DNA from: Roseiflexaceae bacterium UBA965
Lineage (GTDB): Bacteria; Chloroflexota; Chloroflexia; Chloroflexales; Roseiflexaceae
DNA length: 23,357 bases
Assembly (NCBI GenBank): GCA_002292925.1
Contig: DBCF01000128.1
Span: 1 to 23,357 of the forward strand
Reading direction: 5' to 3'
The notes beneath the pieces were generated by a model. That model saw only the letters and a program-made list of their open reading frames with translations. It did no database searches and was not told the DNA's origin. Of the stretch, positions 1-7,902 are shown one piece after another. The position numbers and the translations under genes were made by a program. Position 1 is the first letter of the stretch. Each line of letters begins with the position of its first letter.

Positions 1-135
1 CTCATCGATTGGGTCAACGGTGGTCCACCCCCCATCGCCAGCGCCCAGCATGCCCGCCATGTCATCGAAATCATCGAAGCAGGCTTTGCTGCCGCCACCA
101 CAGGCCAAACCCAAACTCTAACCACCACCTTCTAA
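1..135 (+). CDS. Gfo/Idh/MocA-family oxidoreductase, C-terminal fragment (cut by window edge)
   Basis: Frame 1 is open from the first base to a TAA at 133-135 and encodes the last 44 residues of a protein (LIDWVNGG... to ...TLTTTF). By eye, 33 of these 44 residues match the C-terminus of the complete gene that starts 22 bp downstream, including the shared block HARHVIEIIEAG and the ending LTTTF. The fragment is therefore the 3' end of a tandem paralogue of an NAD(P)-dependent Gfo/Idh/MocA dehydrogenase. The N-terminal Rossmann domain and start lie outside the window. The truncation is due to the window edge; nothing suggests a pseudogene. Confidence 0.85.
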   Translation, partial: LIDWVNGGPPPIASAQHARHVIEIIEAGFAAATTGQTQTLTTTF

Positions 136-157
136 GTAGCAACGAAAGTAGGTTTTT

Positions 158-1282
158 ATGTCAATTGTACGAATCGGCGTCGTCGGCGCCGGCAGTGTGG
201 CCCAACGGGGTATTTTGCCCCACCTCAGTCAATCAGATCTCGGCGACCGCCTCGCCCTCACCGCCATTTGTGACCCGGCGCCAGGGCGGGCTGATGCCGC
301 CGCCGAAAAATTCGGCATCCCCCAACAATTCACCGACTATGCCGATTTTTTGGCCAACGCCGATGTCGACCTCGTGATTTTGGCCACACCCATCGGCATG
401 CATTACGCCCAAGGACGGGCAGCGATTTTGGCGGGTAAGCATGTGCATTTCAACAAAACCATGACCACCACTAGTGCCGAAGCGACTGATTTGATTAATT
501 TGGCCGCAGAACGTGGCGTCAAAATCGTCGCCTCGCCTGGTGAAATGAACCGCCCCCACAATCAAGCCATCCGCAAAATGATTCAATCTGGCGCAATTGG
601 GGATTTGTGTTGGGCGGTGTGTGGCGCATCGTTTGGGCGCTACCACGAAAACGAAGAATTCCGCCAAGGCAACGATCCGCTCTCAAACATCGACCCGTCG
701 TGGTACTACCGCAAACCGGGTGGTGGCCCATTGTATGACATGACGGTCTATGCCTTGCACGGGCTCACCGGCATCCTCGGCCCTGCCAAGCGCGTCACCG
801 CCATGTCGGGAGTACGCATGCCCATGCGCGAATTCCGCGGACAGATGGTGCCGTGTGATGCCGACGACAATACATTAATCTTGATTGACTTTGGCAACAA
901 TGTCTTTGCGATGGCCTATGGCACACCGGCAGGGAGCATCAGCGAGGGCTTTAGTGGCAGTTATTTTGGCACCAAAGGCCAAATCGTCGGGCTCAAACTC
1001 AACGGTGAATTGTTTGACTACCCCGGCAGTGATCAAGCCGACAGCCACCCCCATGGGCGTTGGGCGGGCAATCAGTGGATTTTGCCACACGTGACAGCAG
1101 CCCACCAGCAAATTGATGAGCATCACGTCTACGAAGACATCATGCAACTGGTTGATTGGGTACGGACAGGGACGCCAGCAGTGGCAAGTGCCGAACATGC
1201 CCGGCATGTGATTGAAATCATCGAAGCAGGCTTGCGGGCTGCTGAAACAGGTCAGACCCAACTCTTGACAACGACGTTTTAA
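158..1282 (+). CDS. Gfo/Idh/MocA-family NAD(P)-dependent oxidoreductase
   Basis: This 374-aa protein has the usual family length. Residues 5-16 form a Rossmann dinucleotide-binding start (IGVVGAGSVAQR), and the C-terminal half carries the alpha/beta sugar-binding domain. Members oxidise or reduce hydroxyl groups of sugars, inositols or related compounds in the cytoplasm; the substrate cannot be read from the sequence. Two signatures are changed: the usual EKP around the catalytic lysine reads NKT (K100), and in the GGG-x3-D-x3-H motif the position four residues after D194 is Tyr198, with a histidine at 201. The ATG follows a modest purine-rich site (AGTAGG). The 22-bp gap to the upstream paralogue suggests one transcript. 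It shares no obvious pathway with the downstream act operon. Confidence 0.85.
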   Translation: MSIVRIGVVGAGSVAQRGILPHLSQSDLGDRLALTAICDPAPGRADAAAEKFGIPQQFTDYADFLANADVDLVILATPIGMHYAQGRAAILAGKHVHFNKTMTTTSAEATDLINLAAERGVKIVASPGEMNRPHNQAIRKMIQSGAIGDLCWAVCGASFGRYHENEEFRQGNDPLSNIDPSWYYRKPGGGPLYDMTVYALHGLTGILGPAKRVTAMSGVRMPMREFRGQMVPCDADDNTLILIDFGNNVFAMAYGTPAGSISEGFSGSYFGTKGQIVGLKLNGELFDYPGSDQADSHPHGRWAGNQWILPHVTAAHQQIDEHHVYEDIMQLVDWVRTGTPAVASAEHARHVIEIIEAGLRAAETGQTQLLTTTF

Positions 1283-1338
1283 ACGTGCATTGCATTGGCA
1301 TTATTCAGTGTATTTGCACACACGACATGCATTCTTTG

Positions 1339-1347
1339 TGATAAAAT
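1339..1347 (+). promoter_or_regulatory. Candidate extended -10 promoter for the act operon
   Basis: TGATAAAAT matches an extended -10 (TGn-TAAAAT), like the TGATATAGT seen upstream of the polyprenyl synthase gene. No convincing -35 box lies 16-18 bp upstream, so the call is weak. A start near 1354 would give a leader of about 200 nt containing the three inverted repeats at 1376-1510. Confidence 0.3.
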
Positions 1348-1375
1348 AAACGAAGACGTATTGCGATGAAGTTGG

Positions 1376-1427
1376 ATCACGGTGTGCAATGACATATTTG
1401 GCACAAATGTGGACATTACGCCGTGAT
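1376..1427 (+). promoter_or_regulatory. Long interrupted hairpin in the act operon leader
   Basis: ATCACGG (1376-1382) pairs with CCGTGAT (1421-1427). Inside, AATG pairs with CATT and CATATTTG pairs with CAAATGTG (one G-U) around a GCA loop. About 19 base pairs form one rod with small internal loops. No T-tract follows, so it is not a plain terminator. It may be a regulatory or stabilising RNA element, or an operator. Confidence 0.5.
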
Positions 1428-1436
1428 ACATCTGAT

Positions 1437-1457
1437 TCATACGCCGGATGCGTATGA
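1437..1457 (+). promoter_or_regulatory. Second leader inverted repeat upstream of actA
   Basis: TCATACGC and GCGTATGA form perfect 8-bp arms around CGGAT. A third repeat, CTCGCG (1491-1496) with CGCGAG (1505-1510), lies directly against the GAGGAG that precedes the alternative upstream start at 1527. The spacing suggests structured 5' RNA; a protein operator is possible. Confidence 0.45.
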
Positions 1458-1556
1458 GAGTCACAGGGACATGAAAACCATAACCCACCGCTCGCGCGGA
1501 AACTCGCGAGGAGTGAATACGGATGCATGTCAATTCAGAGTGTAGAAAGGTACCAG

Positions 1557-2228
1557 ATGGCTCAGGTATTTAATCGGCGGACGAATAAGATCGTTCGGTT
1601 GAGTATCTTTGTTGGTATCCCGTTAGTACTAATCATGCTGTCATCAGCATGGTGGTACTACACGCGATCCGACTGGATACGCGACGTGGGGCCTGCGAAC
1701 GCCAAAGTACAACCCGGTGGTGGCTTTAGTCATCAACTGCATGTGGGTGGGCTCAAAATGGATTGTCGCTACTGCCACACCGGCGTAGAGCTTTCGAGTT
1801 CAGCCAACATCCCCCCCATCGAGACATGTATGGGTTGTCACTCGCAAGTATTGACCAAAAGCACCAAGCTCGAATTCATCCGCAGCAGTTATGAGACGGA
1901 TGTATCTGTGCAGTGGAACAAGGTGCACGACTTGCCCAAGTTTGTTTATTTCAATCACAGCATCCACGTAGCCAAGGGTGTAGGTTGCTCGACGTGCCAC
2001 GGCAATCTCGCTACCATGCCTGTTGTCTACAAGACGCAAGCGTTGTATATGAGTTGGTGTCTGAATTGTCACCGTAACCCAGAGCAATTTTTGCGCCCCG
2101 AGTCCGAAATATTTAATCCGGCATGGCAACCACCGGCGGATCAAATCGCCCAGGGGCTCATTTTGAAGCAAAAATACAACATTCGTAGCAAGCTTCAACT
2201 GACCAACTGTTCGATTTGCCACCGATAG
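1557..2228 (+). CDS. actA: Alternative complex III subunit ActA, pentaheme cytochrome c
   Basis: ActA is the periplasmic multiheme subunit of alternative complex III, the bc1-replacing quinol oxidoreductase. Five CXXCH haem-attachment motifs are visible: CRYCH, CMGCH, CSTCH, CLNCH and CSICH, starting near residues 70, 91, 144, 168 and 218. One N-terminal membrane helix (about residues 15-35) anchors the protein. The start at 1557 (MAQVF) is preferred because AGAAAGG lies 6 bp upstream; an in-frame ATG at 1527 would add 10 residues and has a GAGGAG at a longer distance. It is the first gene of the act operon, with actB beginning 17 bp after its stop. The total of five haems fits the family. 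Confidence 0.95.
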   Translation: MAQVFNRRTNKIVRLSIFVGIPLVLIMLSSAWWYYTRSDWIRDVGPANAKVQPGGGFSHQLHVGGLKMDCRYCHTGVELSSSANIPPIETCMGCHSQVLTKSTKLEFIRSSYETDVSVQWNKVHDLPKFVYFNHSIHVAKGVGCSTCHGNLATMPVVYKTQALYMSWCLNCHRNPEQFLRPESEIFNPAWQPPADQIAQGLILKQKYNIRSKLQLTNCSICHR

Positions 2229-2245
2229 AGCGAGACGAAGCACAA

Positions 2246-5185
2246 ATGAGCAAAGAATCACTCGATACTCAGGGAACCAGTGGGCGTAGCTACTGGCGGA
2301 GCCTAGAGGAATTATCCCAGACGGCAGAGTTCCGGGCACGACTCGATCGCGAGTTCCCCCGTGAAGCCGCCGAAATGCGCGACCCGGTGAGTCGCCGTTC
2401 GTTCCTCAAATTGATGGGTGCCTCAATGGCGCTGTCAAGCCTCGTCGGCTGTCAGTTTGCCCTCAAGCAACCCCAAGAAAAAATCGTCCCCTACGTACGG
2501 CAACCTGAGCAAGTCATCCCCGGTCGTCCGCTCTACTTCGCCACCAGCATGGCTGTCCAAGGCTATGGCATCGGTTTGTTGGCCGAAAGCCACGAGGGGC
2601 GCCCCACCAAAGTCGACGGCAACCCTGACCACCCAGCCAGCCTCGGCTCGAGCGACGCGTGGATCCAGGCATCGGTATTGACCATGTACGATCCCGACCG
2701 TTCACAACAAGTCCTCAATGCCGGCAAACCCGCCACCTGGGCTGATGCCAATGCGGCCATCGCCAGCGCTGCCAAGGCAGCTGCTGATGGCTTGCGCATC
2801 ATCAGCGAGCCCACCAGCTCACCCAGCGTCGTAGCCGCCATTGCCGGGTTGAGTGGCGCCAAATGGTACCAGTACGACGCCTTGAGCAACGACAACGTTG
2901 CCAACGGTGCCACACTGGCATTTGACCGTGCCGTCAACACCATCTATGCCTTTGATAAGGCTACCGTCGTGGTTGCACTCGATAGCGATTTCACCCACGG
3001 CTCACCCACGTCAATCCGCTATAGCCGCGATTTTGCCAGCACGCGTCGCCTCGAAAGCGATACGCCGACCATGAGTCGCTTGTATGTAGCCGAGCCCACC
3101 CCCAGCAATACCGGCACCATGGCCGACCACCGCTTGCCCGTCAAGGCTGGCGATATCGCTCCCATGGCCCAGGCCATTGCTGCCGCCCTCGGCGTGGCAG
3201 GCGTCACCGCCCCCACCTTGAGCGAAGCAGTCAGCAAGTGGGTCACAGTAGCAGTTGCTGACCTCAAAGCTGCCGCAGGCACGTCGATTGTGATTGCTGG
3301 CGAATCTCAGCCCGCAGCAGTGCATGCCCTCGTGCATGCCATCAATGCCAGCTTGAGCAATGTCGGCAAGACCGTCAATTATACCGAAGCAGTGATTAGC
3401 GGACCAACAGGTAGCGCATCACTCAAGGCATTGGTTGACGAAATCAACGCCGGCGCCGTCAAAATGCTGGTCATTGCTGATGCCAACATCGCCTACAACG
3501 CCCCCGCAGATATCAACGTCGCCGAAGCACTCAAAAAAGTCCCCACCGTGGTACATTTGGGGCTCTACAACGACGAAACTGCGGCCTTGGCCAATTGGCA
3601 TATCAATGGCGCCCACTACCTCGAAAGCTGGGGCGATTTGCGGGCCTTTGACGGCACCGTGTCACTCCAACAACCATTGATTGCCCCCCTGTACGACGGC
3701 AAAACCTTCCTCGAAGTCGTTGGAGCACTGGCAGGCAATGCCACCGCAACAGCCTATGAGCTGGTAACGGCGTATTGGCAGTCAGTCCAAGGCACCAAAG
3801 ACTACGCCTTTGACAAACAATGGCAGATTTCGTTGCATGATGGTACTGTCGCTCAGACCACAGCTGCCACCATCAATCTCACTGCCAAAGTAGGCGGCGA
3901 AATCCCTGCAAGTGGCACCGGCCTCGAGCTTATCTTCCGCCCTGACCCTTCGTTGCGCGATGGTTCGGCCGCCAACAACGGCTGGTTGCAAGAAGTGCCC
4001 AAGCCGATTACCAAGTTGGTGTGGGACAACACGGCGCAGATGAGCCTCGCCACCGCCCAAAAACTCGGCGTCAAAAACGAAGATGTCTTGGAATTGACCT
4101 ACCAAGGGCGGAGCGTCAAAGCTCCAGCCTATGTCGTAGCCGGTCAAGTCGATGACACCATCGTGGTACACCTCGGGTTTGGACGGACACAAGCAGGCAA
4201 GGTTGGCACCGCTGTCGGCTTTAATTCTTATGCGTTGCGTGGCACCGAGACGATGTGGTTCGGCAACGGTGTCGAAGTCAAAAACACCGGCGTCAACTAT
4301 ACCCTCGCCAGCACCCAAGAGCACTTCAATCTCGAAGGGCGCGACGAAGATATTTATCACGTCAATACATTAGCCAAACTCATCGAAGAAAAAGCGCACG
4401 GCAAAGAGAAGCACAAGAAGCACGAAATCTTCTCGCTCTTCCCGGCCTACGACTATTCCAAAGGCTACCAATGGGGTATGTCAATCGACTTGAACGCCTG
4501 TAACGGCTGTAATGCCTGTGTCGTAGCGTGCCAAGCCGAAAACAACATCCCAGTGGTTGGTAAAGATCAGATTTGGCGCGGACGCGAAATGCAGTGGATT
4601 CGTATCGATACCTACTTCGCTGGCGACCCCACCAACCCGTCCATCTACCAAGAGCCCGTTGCCTGTATGCAATGTGAAAATGCCCCGTGCGAAATCGTCT
4701 GCCCAGTGGCTGCCACCGTGCACGACGAAGAAGGTATCAACAACATGGTGTACAACCGTTGTGTCGGTACCAAGTACTGCTCAAATAACTGCCCATACAA
4801 AGTACGCCGGTTTAACTTCTTCCAATATGCCGACGAAGAAACACCCTCACTCAAGTTGCAACGCAACCCAGACGTGACCGTGCGTGTTCGTGGTGTGATG
4901 GAAAAGTGCAACTACTGCTTACAACGCATCAACGAATCCCGCATCGACGCCGACCGCGAGAATCGCGAAATCAAAGACGGCGAAGTCATCACCGCTTGTC
5001 AGCAAGCCTGCCCATCACAGGCAATTGTCTTCGGCAACATCAACGACAAGTCGTCACGGGTTGCCAAACTCAAAGAGCTCGAAACCAAGTTCACCGTGCT
5101 TGATTCACTCAACACCAAGCCACGCACCAGCTACATGACAAAGCTGACGAACCCAAATATCGAGCTCAGCGGAAAAATGGAGTAG
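2246..5185 (+). CDS. actB: Alternative complex III subunit ActB, TAT-variant molybdopterin oxidoreductase-like/Fe-S fusion
   Basis: This 979-aa periplasmic subunit passes electrons through Fe-S clusters. The N-terminus (YWRSLEEL, then EFPREAAE) is typical of TAT-variant-translocated family members. It is followed by twin arginines (R50-R51, SRRSFLKLMG) and a lipobox-like LVGC ending at C69. The middle is a molybdopterin-oxidoreductase-like fold that in ActB proteins carries no cofactor. The C-terminal ferredoxin domain has 15 cysteines: 752/755/758/762, 807/810/815/819, 839/845/849, 888/891 and 918/922. That equals three [4Fe-4S] plus one [3Fe-4S] cluster, as known for ActB. ATG 2246 is chosen over the in-frame codon at 2216, which overlaps actA. 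In some phyla the two parts are separate genes; here they are fused. Confidence 0.95.
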   Translation: MSKESLDTQGTSGRSYWRSLEELSQTAEFRARLDREFPREAAEMRDPVSRRSFLKLMGASMALSSLVGCQFALKQPQEKIVPYVRQPEQVIPGRPLYFATSMAVQGYGIGLLAESHEGRPTKVDGNPDHPASLGSSDAWIQASVLTMYDPDRSQQVLNAGKPATWADANAAIASAAKAAADGLRIISEPTSSPSVVAAIAGLSGAKWYQYDALSNDNVANGATLAFDRAVNTIYAFDKATVVVALDSDFTHGSPTSIRYSRDFASTRRLESDTPTMSRLYVAEPTPSNTGTMADHRLPVKAGDIAPMAQAIAAALGVAGVTAPTLSEAVSKWVTVAVADLKAAAGTSIVIAGESQPAAVHALVHAINASLSNVGKTVNYTEAVISGPTGSASLKALVDEINAGAVKMLVIADANIAYNAPADINVAEALKKVPTVVHLGLYNDETAALANWHINGAHYLESWGDLRAFDGTVSLQQPLIAPLYDGKTFLEVVGALAGNATATAYELVTAYWQSVQGTKDYAFDKQWQISLHDGTVAQTTAATINLTAKVGGEIPASGTGLELIFRPDPSLRDGSAANNGWLQEVPKPITKLVWDNTAQMSLATAQKLGVKNEDVLELTYQGRSVKAPAYVVAGQVDDTIVVHLGFGRTQAGKVGTAVGFNSYALRGTETMWFGNGVEVKNTGVNYTLASTQEHFNLEGRDEDIYHVNTLAKLIEEKAHGKEKHKKHEIFSLFPAYDYSKGYQWGMSIDLNACNGCNACVVACQAENNIPVVGKDQIWRGREMQWIRIDTYFAGDPTNPSIYQEPVACMQCENAPCEIVCPVAATVHDEEGINNMVYNRCVGTKYCSNNCPYKVRRFNFFQYADEETPSLKLQRNPDVTVRVRGVMEKCNYCLQRINESRIDADRENREIKDGEVITACQQACPSQAIVFGNINDKSSRVAKLKELETKFTVLDSLNTKPRTSYMTKLTNPNIELSGKME

Positions 5186-5188
5186 CAG

Positions 5189-6607
5189 ATGCAAACATCG
5201 CAACCGCTTAAACCACCCGTTGTTGAAACATACGACGAATTATTGGGACCAGGCGAGACCTATTCGTCCGTTACGGCACGAATCGGTGACATCGTCCTCT
5301 ACCCAGTCCTCAAAACGCCATGGGGCTGGATTGGTGGCTTTGTGGCCGCTGGTCTATTGCTCATGTTGTATCTCTACTCATTAGCCACGCTGTTTACTGT
5401 CGGTATCGGTATTTGGGGTATCAACATCCCAGTTGCCTGGGGCTTTGACATCATCAACTTTGTGTGGTGGATTGGTATCGGTCACGCCGGCACATTGATT
5501 TCGGCCGTATTGTTGTTGTTCCGCCAAGACTGGCGTACCTCGATCAATCGCGCTGCCGAAGCGATGACGATTTTTGCTGTGGCGTGTGCAGGTATCTACC
5601 CGCTCATCCACACTGGTCGGCCATGGTTGGACTATTGGTTCTTGCCCTACCCCAGCACCTTGGGTATGTGGCCACAGTTCCGAAGCCCACTCGAATGGGA
5701 CGTATTCGCCATTTCAACCTATGCCACGGTATCGGTATTGTTTTGGTTCATCGGGCTCATTCCCGACTTGGCGACCTTGCGTGACCGCGCCCAACACCCC
5801 ATCCCGAAACTCTTTTATGGGTTGTTATCGTTAGGGTGGCGTGGGGCCGCCAAGCACTGGCAGCGCTACGAAAAAGCCTCGCTGATTTTGGCAGGGCTTT
5901 CGACGCCGTTGGTATTGTCGGTACACTCAATCATTTCGTTCGACTTTGCCGTGGCACAGCTCCCCGGCTGGCACGTCACCGTCTTCCCGCCATACTTCGT
6001 GGCCGGCGCCGTCTATTGTGGTTTCGCCATGGTAATTGTGTTGATGATTCCCATCCGTCGTTGGTTTGGGTTGCACAGCTTGATTACGATGCGGCACTTC
6101 GATGTGATGAGCAAAGTCATGTTGGCATCAGGGTTGATTGTGACCTACGGCTACTTCGGTGAAATCTTCTACTCATGGTATTCGGGCAGCATTTATGAGT
6201 ACTTCTTGATTGTCAACCGTATAGCAGGTCCATGGGCATGGTCGTATTGGGCATTGATTCTTTTCAATGTACTCATTCCACAGGTGTTGTGGTTCAAGCG
6301 CTATCGCACCAACTTGCCGGTGCTATTCTTTGTGTCGATGTGTATCAACATCGGTATGTGGTTTGAGCGCTGGGTCATCATCGTACTGAGCTTGACCCGC
6401 GACTTCTTGCCCACATCATGGGGCGTTTATACGCCGACATTCTACGACTGGGCTACGTACATTGGTTCATTCGGGTTGTTCTTTATTCTCTTCTTCTTGT
6501 TCATCCGCTTGTTGCCAATGGTTGCGATTTTCGAAGTCCGCGACTTGGTACACAAGACCGCCCAAAAGGCACACGACAAAGAAGACCATGGACACGCTGG
6601 TGCGTAA
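5189..6607 (+). CDS. actC: Alternative complex III subunit ActC, NrfD/PsrC-like quinol-binding membrane protein
   Basis: This 472-aa polytopic protein has about ten hydrophobic segments and belongs to the NrfD/PsrC family. In complex III it holds a quinol site and contributes to energy conversion in the cytoplasmic membrane. Family-typical stretches include WWIGIGHAGTLISAVLLLF (near residues 91-109), RPWLDYWFLPYP and NIGMWFERWVII. The N-terminal soluble segment (VVETYDELLGPGETYSSVTARI) is characteristic of ActC. The start lies 3 bp after the actB stop, with GGAG inside the end of actB serving as ribosome binding site, so the genes are probably translationally coupled. The C-terminus is charged and cytosolic, ending in a His-rich tail. 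Confidence 0.95.
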   Translation: MQTSQPLKPPVVETYDELLGPGETYSSVTARIGDIVLYPVLKTPWGWIGGFVAAGLLLMLYLYSLATLFTVGIGIWGINIPVAWGFDIINFVWWIGIGHAGTLISAVLLLFRQDWRTSINRAAEAMTIFAVACAGIYPLIHTGRPWLDYWFLPYPSTLGMWPQFRSPLEWDVFAISTYATVSVLFWFIGLIPDLATLRDRAQHPIPKLFYGLLSLGWRGAAKHWQRYEKASLILAGLSTPLVLSVHSIISFDFAVAQLPGWHVTVFPPYFVAGAVYCGFAMVIVLMIPIRRWFGLHSLITMRHFDVMSKVMLASGLIVTYGYFGEIFYSWYSGSIYEYFLIVNRIAGPWAWSYWALILFNVLIPQVLWFKRYRTNLPVLFFVSMCINIGMWFERWVIIVLSLTRDFLPTSWGVYTPTFYDWATYIGSFGLFFILFFLFIRLLPMVAIFEVRDLVHKTAQKAHDKEDHGHAGA

Positions 6608-6653
6608 CGGTGCAGTGATGGTTGCATCACGCAATGGTCAATGAGAGGTTTGC

Positions 6654-7226
6654 ATGTTCAAACGCAAGTCAAACGCAGCAGAAGCCGCACCCACCGCACC
6701 AGCCACCTATGGCATGATGGCGGAGTTTAGCGGCACCGATGAAATCATCGCTGCAGCAGAATCAGTACGCGCCGCGGGTTATACCCTCGTCGAAGCGTAC
6801 ACCCACATCCCCGTGCATGGACTCGACGACGCATTGGGACACAAGCCGACACGACTACCTTGGCTCGTGCTTGCCGGTGGCATCACCGGAGCGAGCGGGT
6901 TGTTCGGGTTCATGACCTGGGTCAATCTCGTCGATTACCCGATGAATATCGGCGGTCGTCCGAACTTTAGTTGGCCGGCATTTGTGCCAATCACATTTGA
7001 AGGCATGGTGCTCTTTTCGGCATTTGCTGCCGTATTTGGGCTCATCTTGATTTGTGGTTTCCCATTGCCCTACCACCCCGTCTTCAACGCTCCTGGCTTT
7101 GAACGGGCATCATTAAACGGCTTCTTTTTGTGTATCGAAGCCAAAGATCCGCAATACGATGCGGCCAAAGCCTCTAGTCTTCTCACGAAACTAGGCGCCA
7201 CGGCAGTGCACGAGTTCAGTGAGTGA
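6654..7226 (+). CDS. actD: Alternative complex III subunit ActD (DUF3341)
   Basis: This 190-aa membrane protein is the DUF3341 subunit of alternative complex III. A soluble N-terminal domain (MMAEFSGTDEIIAAAESVRAAG, with VEAYTHIPVHGLDDALG) precedes two transmembrane helices (about residues 63-83 and 115-140) and a short C-terminal domain ending in LTKLGATAVHEFSE. The N-terminal segment and the two-helix layout are hallmarks of the family. ATG 6654 has GAGAGG 5 bp upstream (6643-6648). Its stop lies 7 bp before the preferred actE ATG. In the complex it packs beside the NrfD-like subunits and has no known redox cofactor. Confidence 0.92.
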   Translation: MFKRKSNAAEAAPTAPATYGMMAEFSGTDEIIAAAESVRAAGYTLVEAYTHIPVHGLDDALGHKPTRLPWLVLAGGITGASGLFGFMTWVNLVDYPMNIGGRPNFSWPAFVPITFEGMVLFSAFAAVFGLILICGFPLPYHPVFNAPGFERASLNGFFLCIEAKDPQYDAAKASSLLTKLGATAVHEFSE

Positions 7227-7233
7227 GAAGCAT

Positions 7234-7848
7234 ATGCAACTATCAATGACTTCACTCCGACGTATCGTGGCCCGCGTCATGTTGTTAGGTGTGTTTGGTT
7301 TGGCGATTTCGGCATGTCACCTCGACATGTACGACCAACCCAAATACACGCCACTCGCTGCTAGTGATTTCTTCAAAGACGGGGCATCAGCACGGCGCTT
7401 GGTCGATGGTACGGTGTCACGCACCGGCCTCAAAATCGACGAGCGTACCACTGGGCGCGTCGGCGGTGATCCGGCAGGCGAATACGTCACCACCAACCCG
7501 ATTTCGATTAATGAAGGGGTGTTGGCACGTGGAGAAGAACGCTACAAGATTTACTGCGCATCGTGCCACGGAGCCAATGGTAATGGCAAAGGAATCGTGG
7601 CCGGACCATACGCACAAGGCCCACTCAAGGTTAAGCCGCCAGCGTTGTTTTATGTAGAGCAACTTCGTGCTGATCTCCAAAAAGCTCCTGATGGCTACTA
7701 CTTCGATATCATTTCTCACGGCAAGCAAAACGCCCAAGGTGAGTACTCGATGTGGCCAGCAGCTTCACGCATCCAAAACGTCGACGACCGCTGGGCCATC
7801 ATTGCATACATCCGTGAAATGCAAAAGAACCCACCAGCACAAAAGTAA
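7234..7848 (+). CDS. actE: Alternative complex III subunit ActE, monoheme cytochrome c lipoprotein
   Basis: This is a 204-aa periplasmic cytochrome c with one CXXCH motif (CASCH, residues 108-112) in a class-I-like domain followed by GNGKG. The N-terminus has a signal peptide with a lipobox ending LAISAC (C28). HLDMYDQPKY directly after the cysteine is typical of ActE-family proteins. ActE may pass electrons to a soluble carrier or oxidase. The ATG at 7234 is preferred; an in-frame GTG at 7219 overlaps actD and lacks a good ribosome binding site. A strong hairpin lies just after its stop. Confidence 0.92.
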   Translation: MQLSMTSLRRIVARVMLLGVFGLAISACHLDMYDQPKYTPLAASDFFKDGASARRLVDGTVSRTGLKIDERTTGRVGGDPAGEYVTTNPISINEGVLARGEERYKIYCASCHGANGNGKGIVAGPYAQGPLKVKPPALFYVEQLRADLQKAPDGYYFDIISHGKQNAQGEYSMWPAASRIQNVDDRWAIIAYIREMQKNPPAQK

Positions 7849-7856
7849 GTGTGAGT

Positions 7857-7883
7857 GCACGGCGTAGCGCGCCTACGCCGTGC
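7857..7883 (+). promoter_or_regulatory. Perfect hairpin between actE and actF
   Basis: GCACGGCGTAG (7857-7867) and CTACGCCGTGC (7873-7883) pair perfectly over 11 bp around CGCGC, starting 8 bp after the actE stop and ending 7 bp before the AAGGA site of actF. No T-tract follows. It probably affects mRNA stability or differential expression of actF rather than terminating. Confidence 0.6.
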
Positions 7884-7902
7884 CTTCGGTAAGGACATAA
7901 CC

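Noticed and set aside
3782..4360. 192-codon antisense ORF inside actB
   Set aside because: It is a shadow frame of a strongly conserved gene, as are the other long antisense frames in actB and the decarboxylase.
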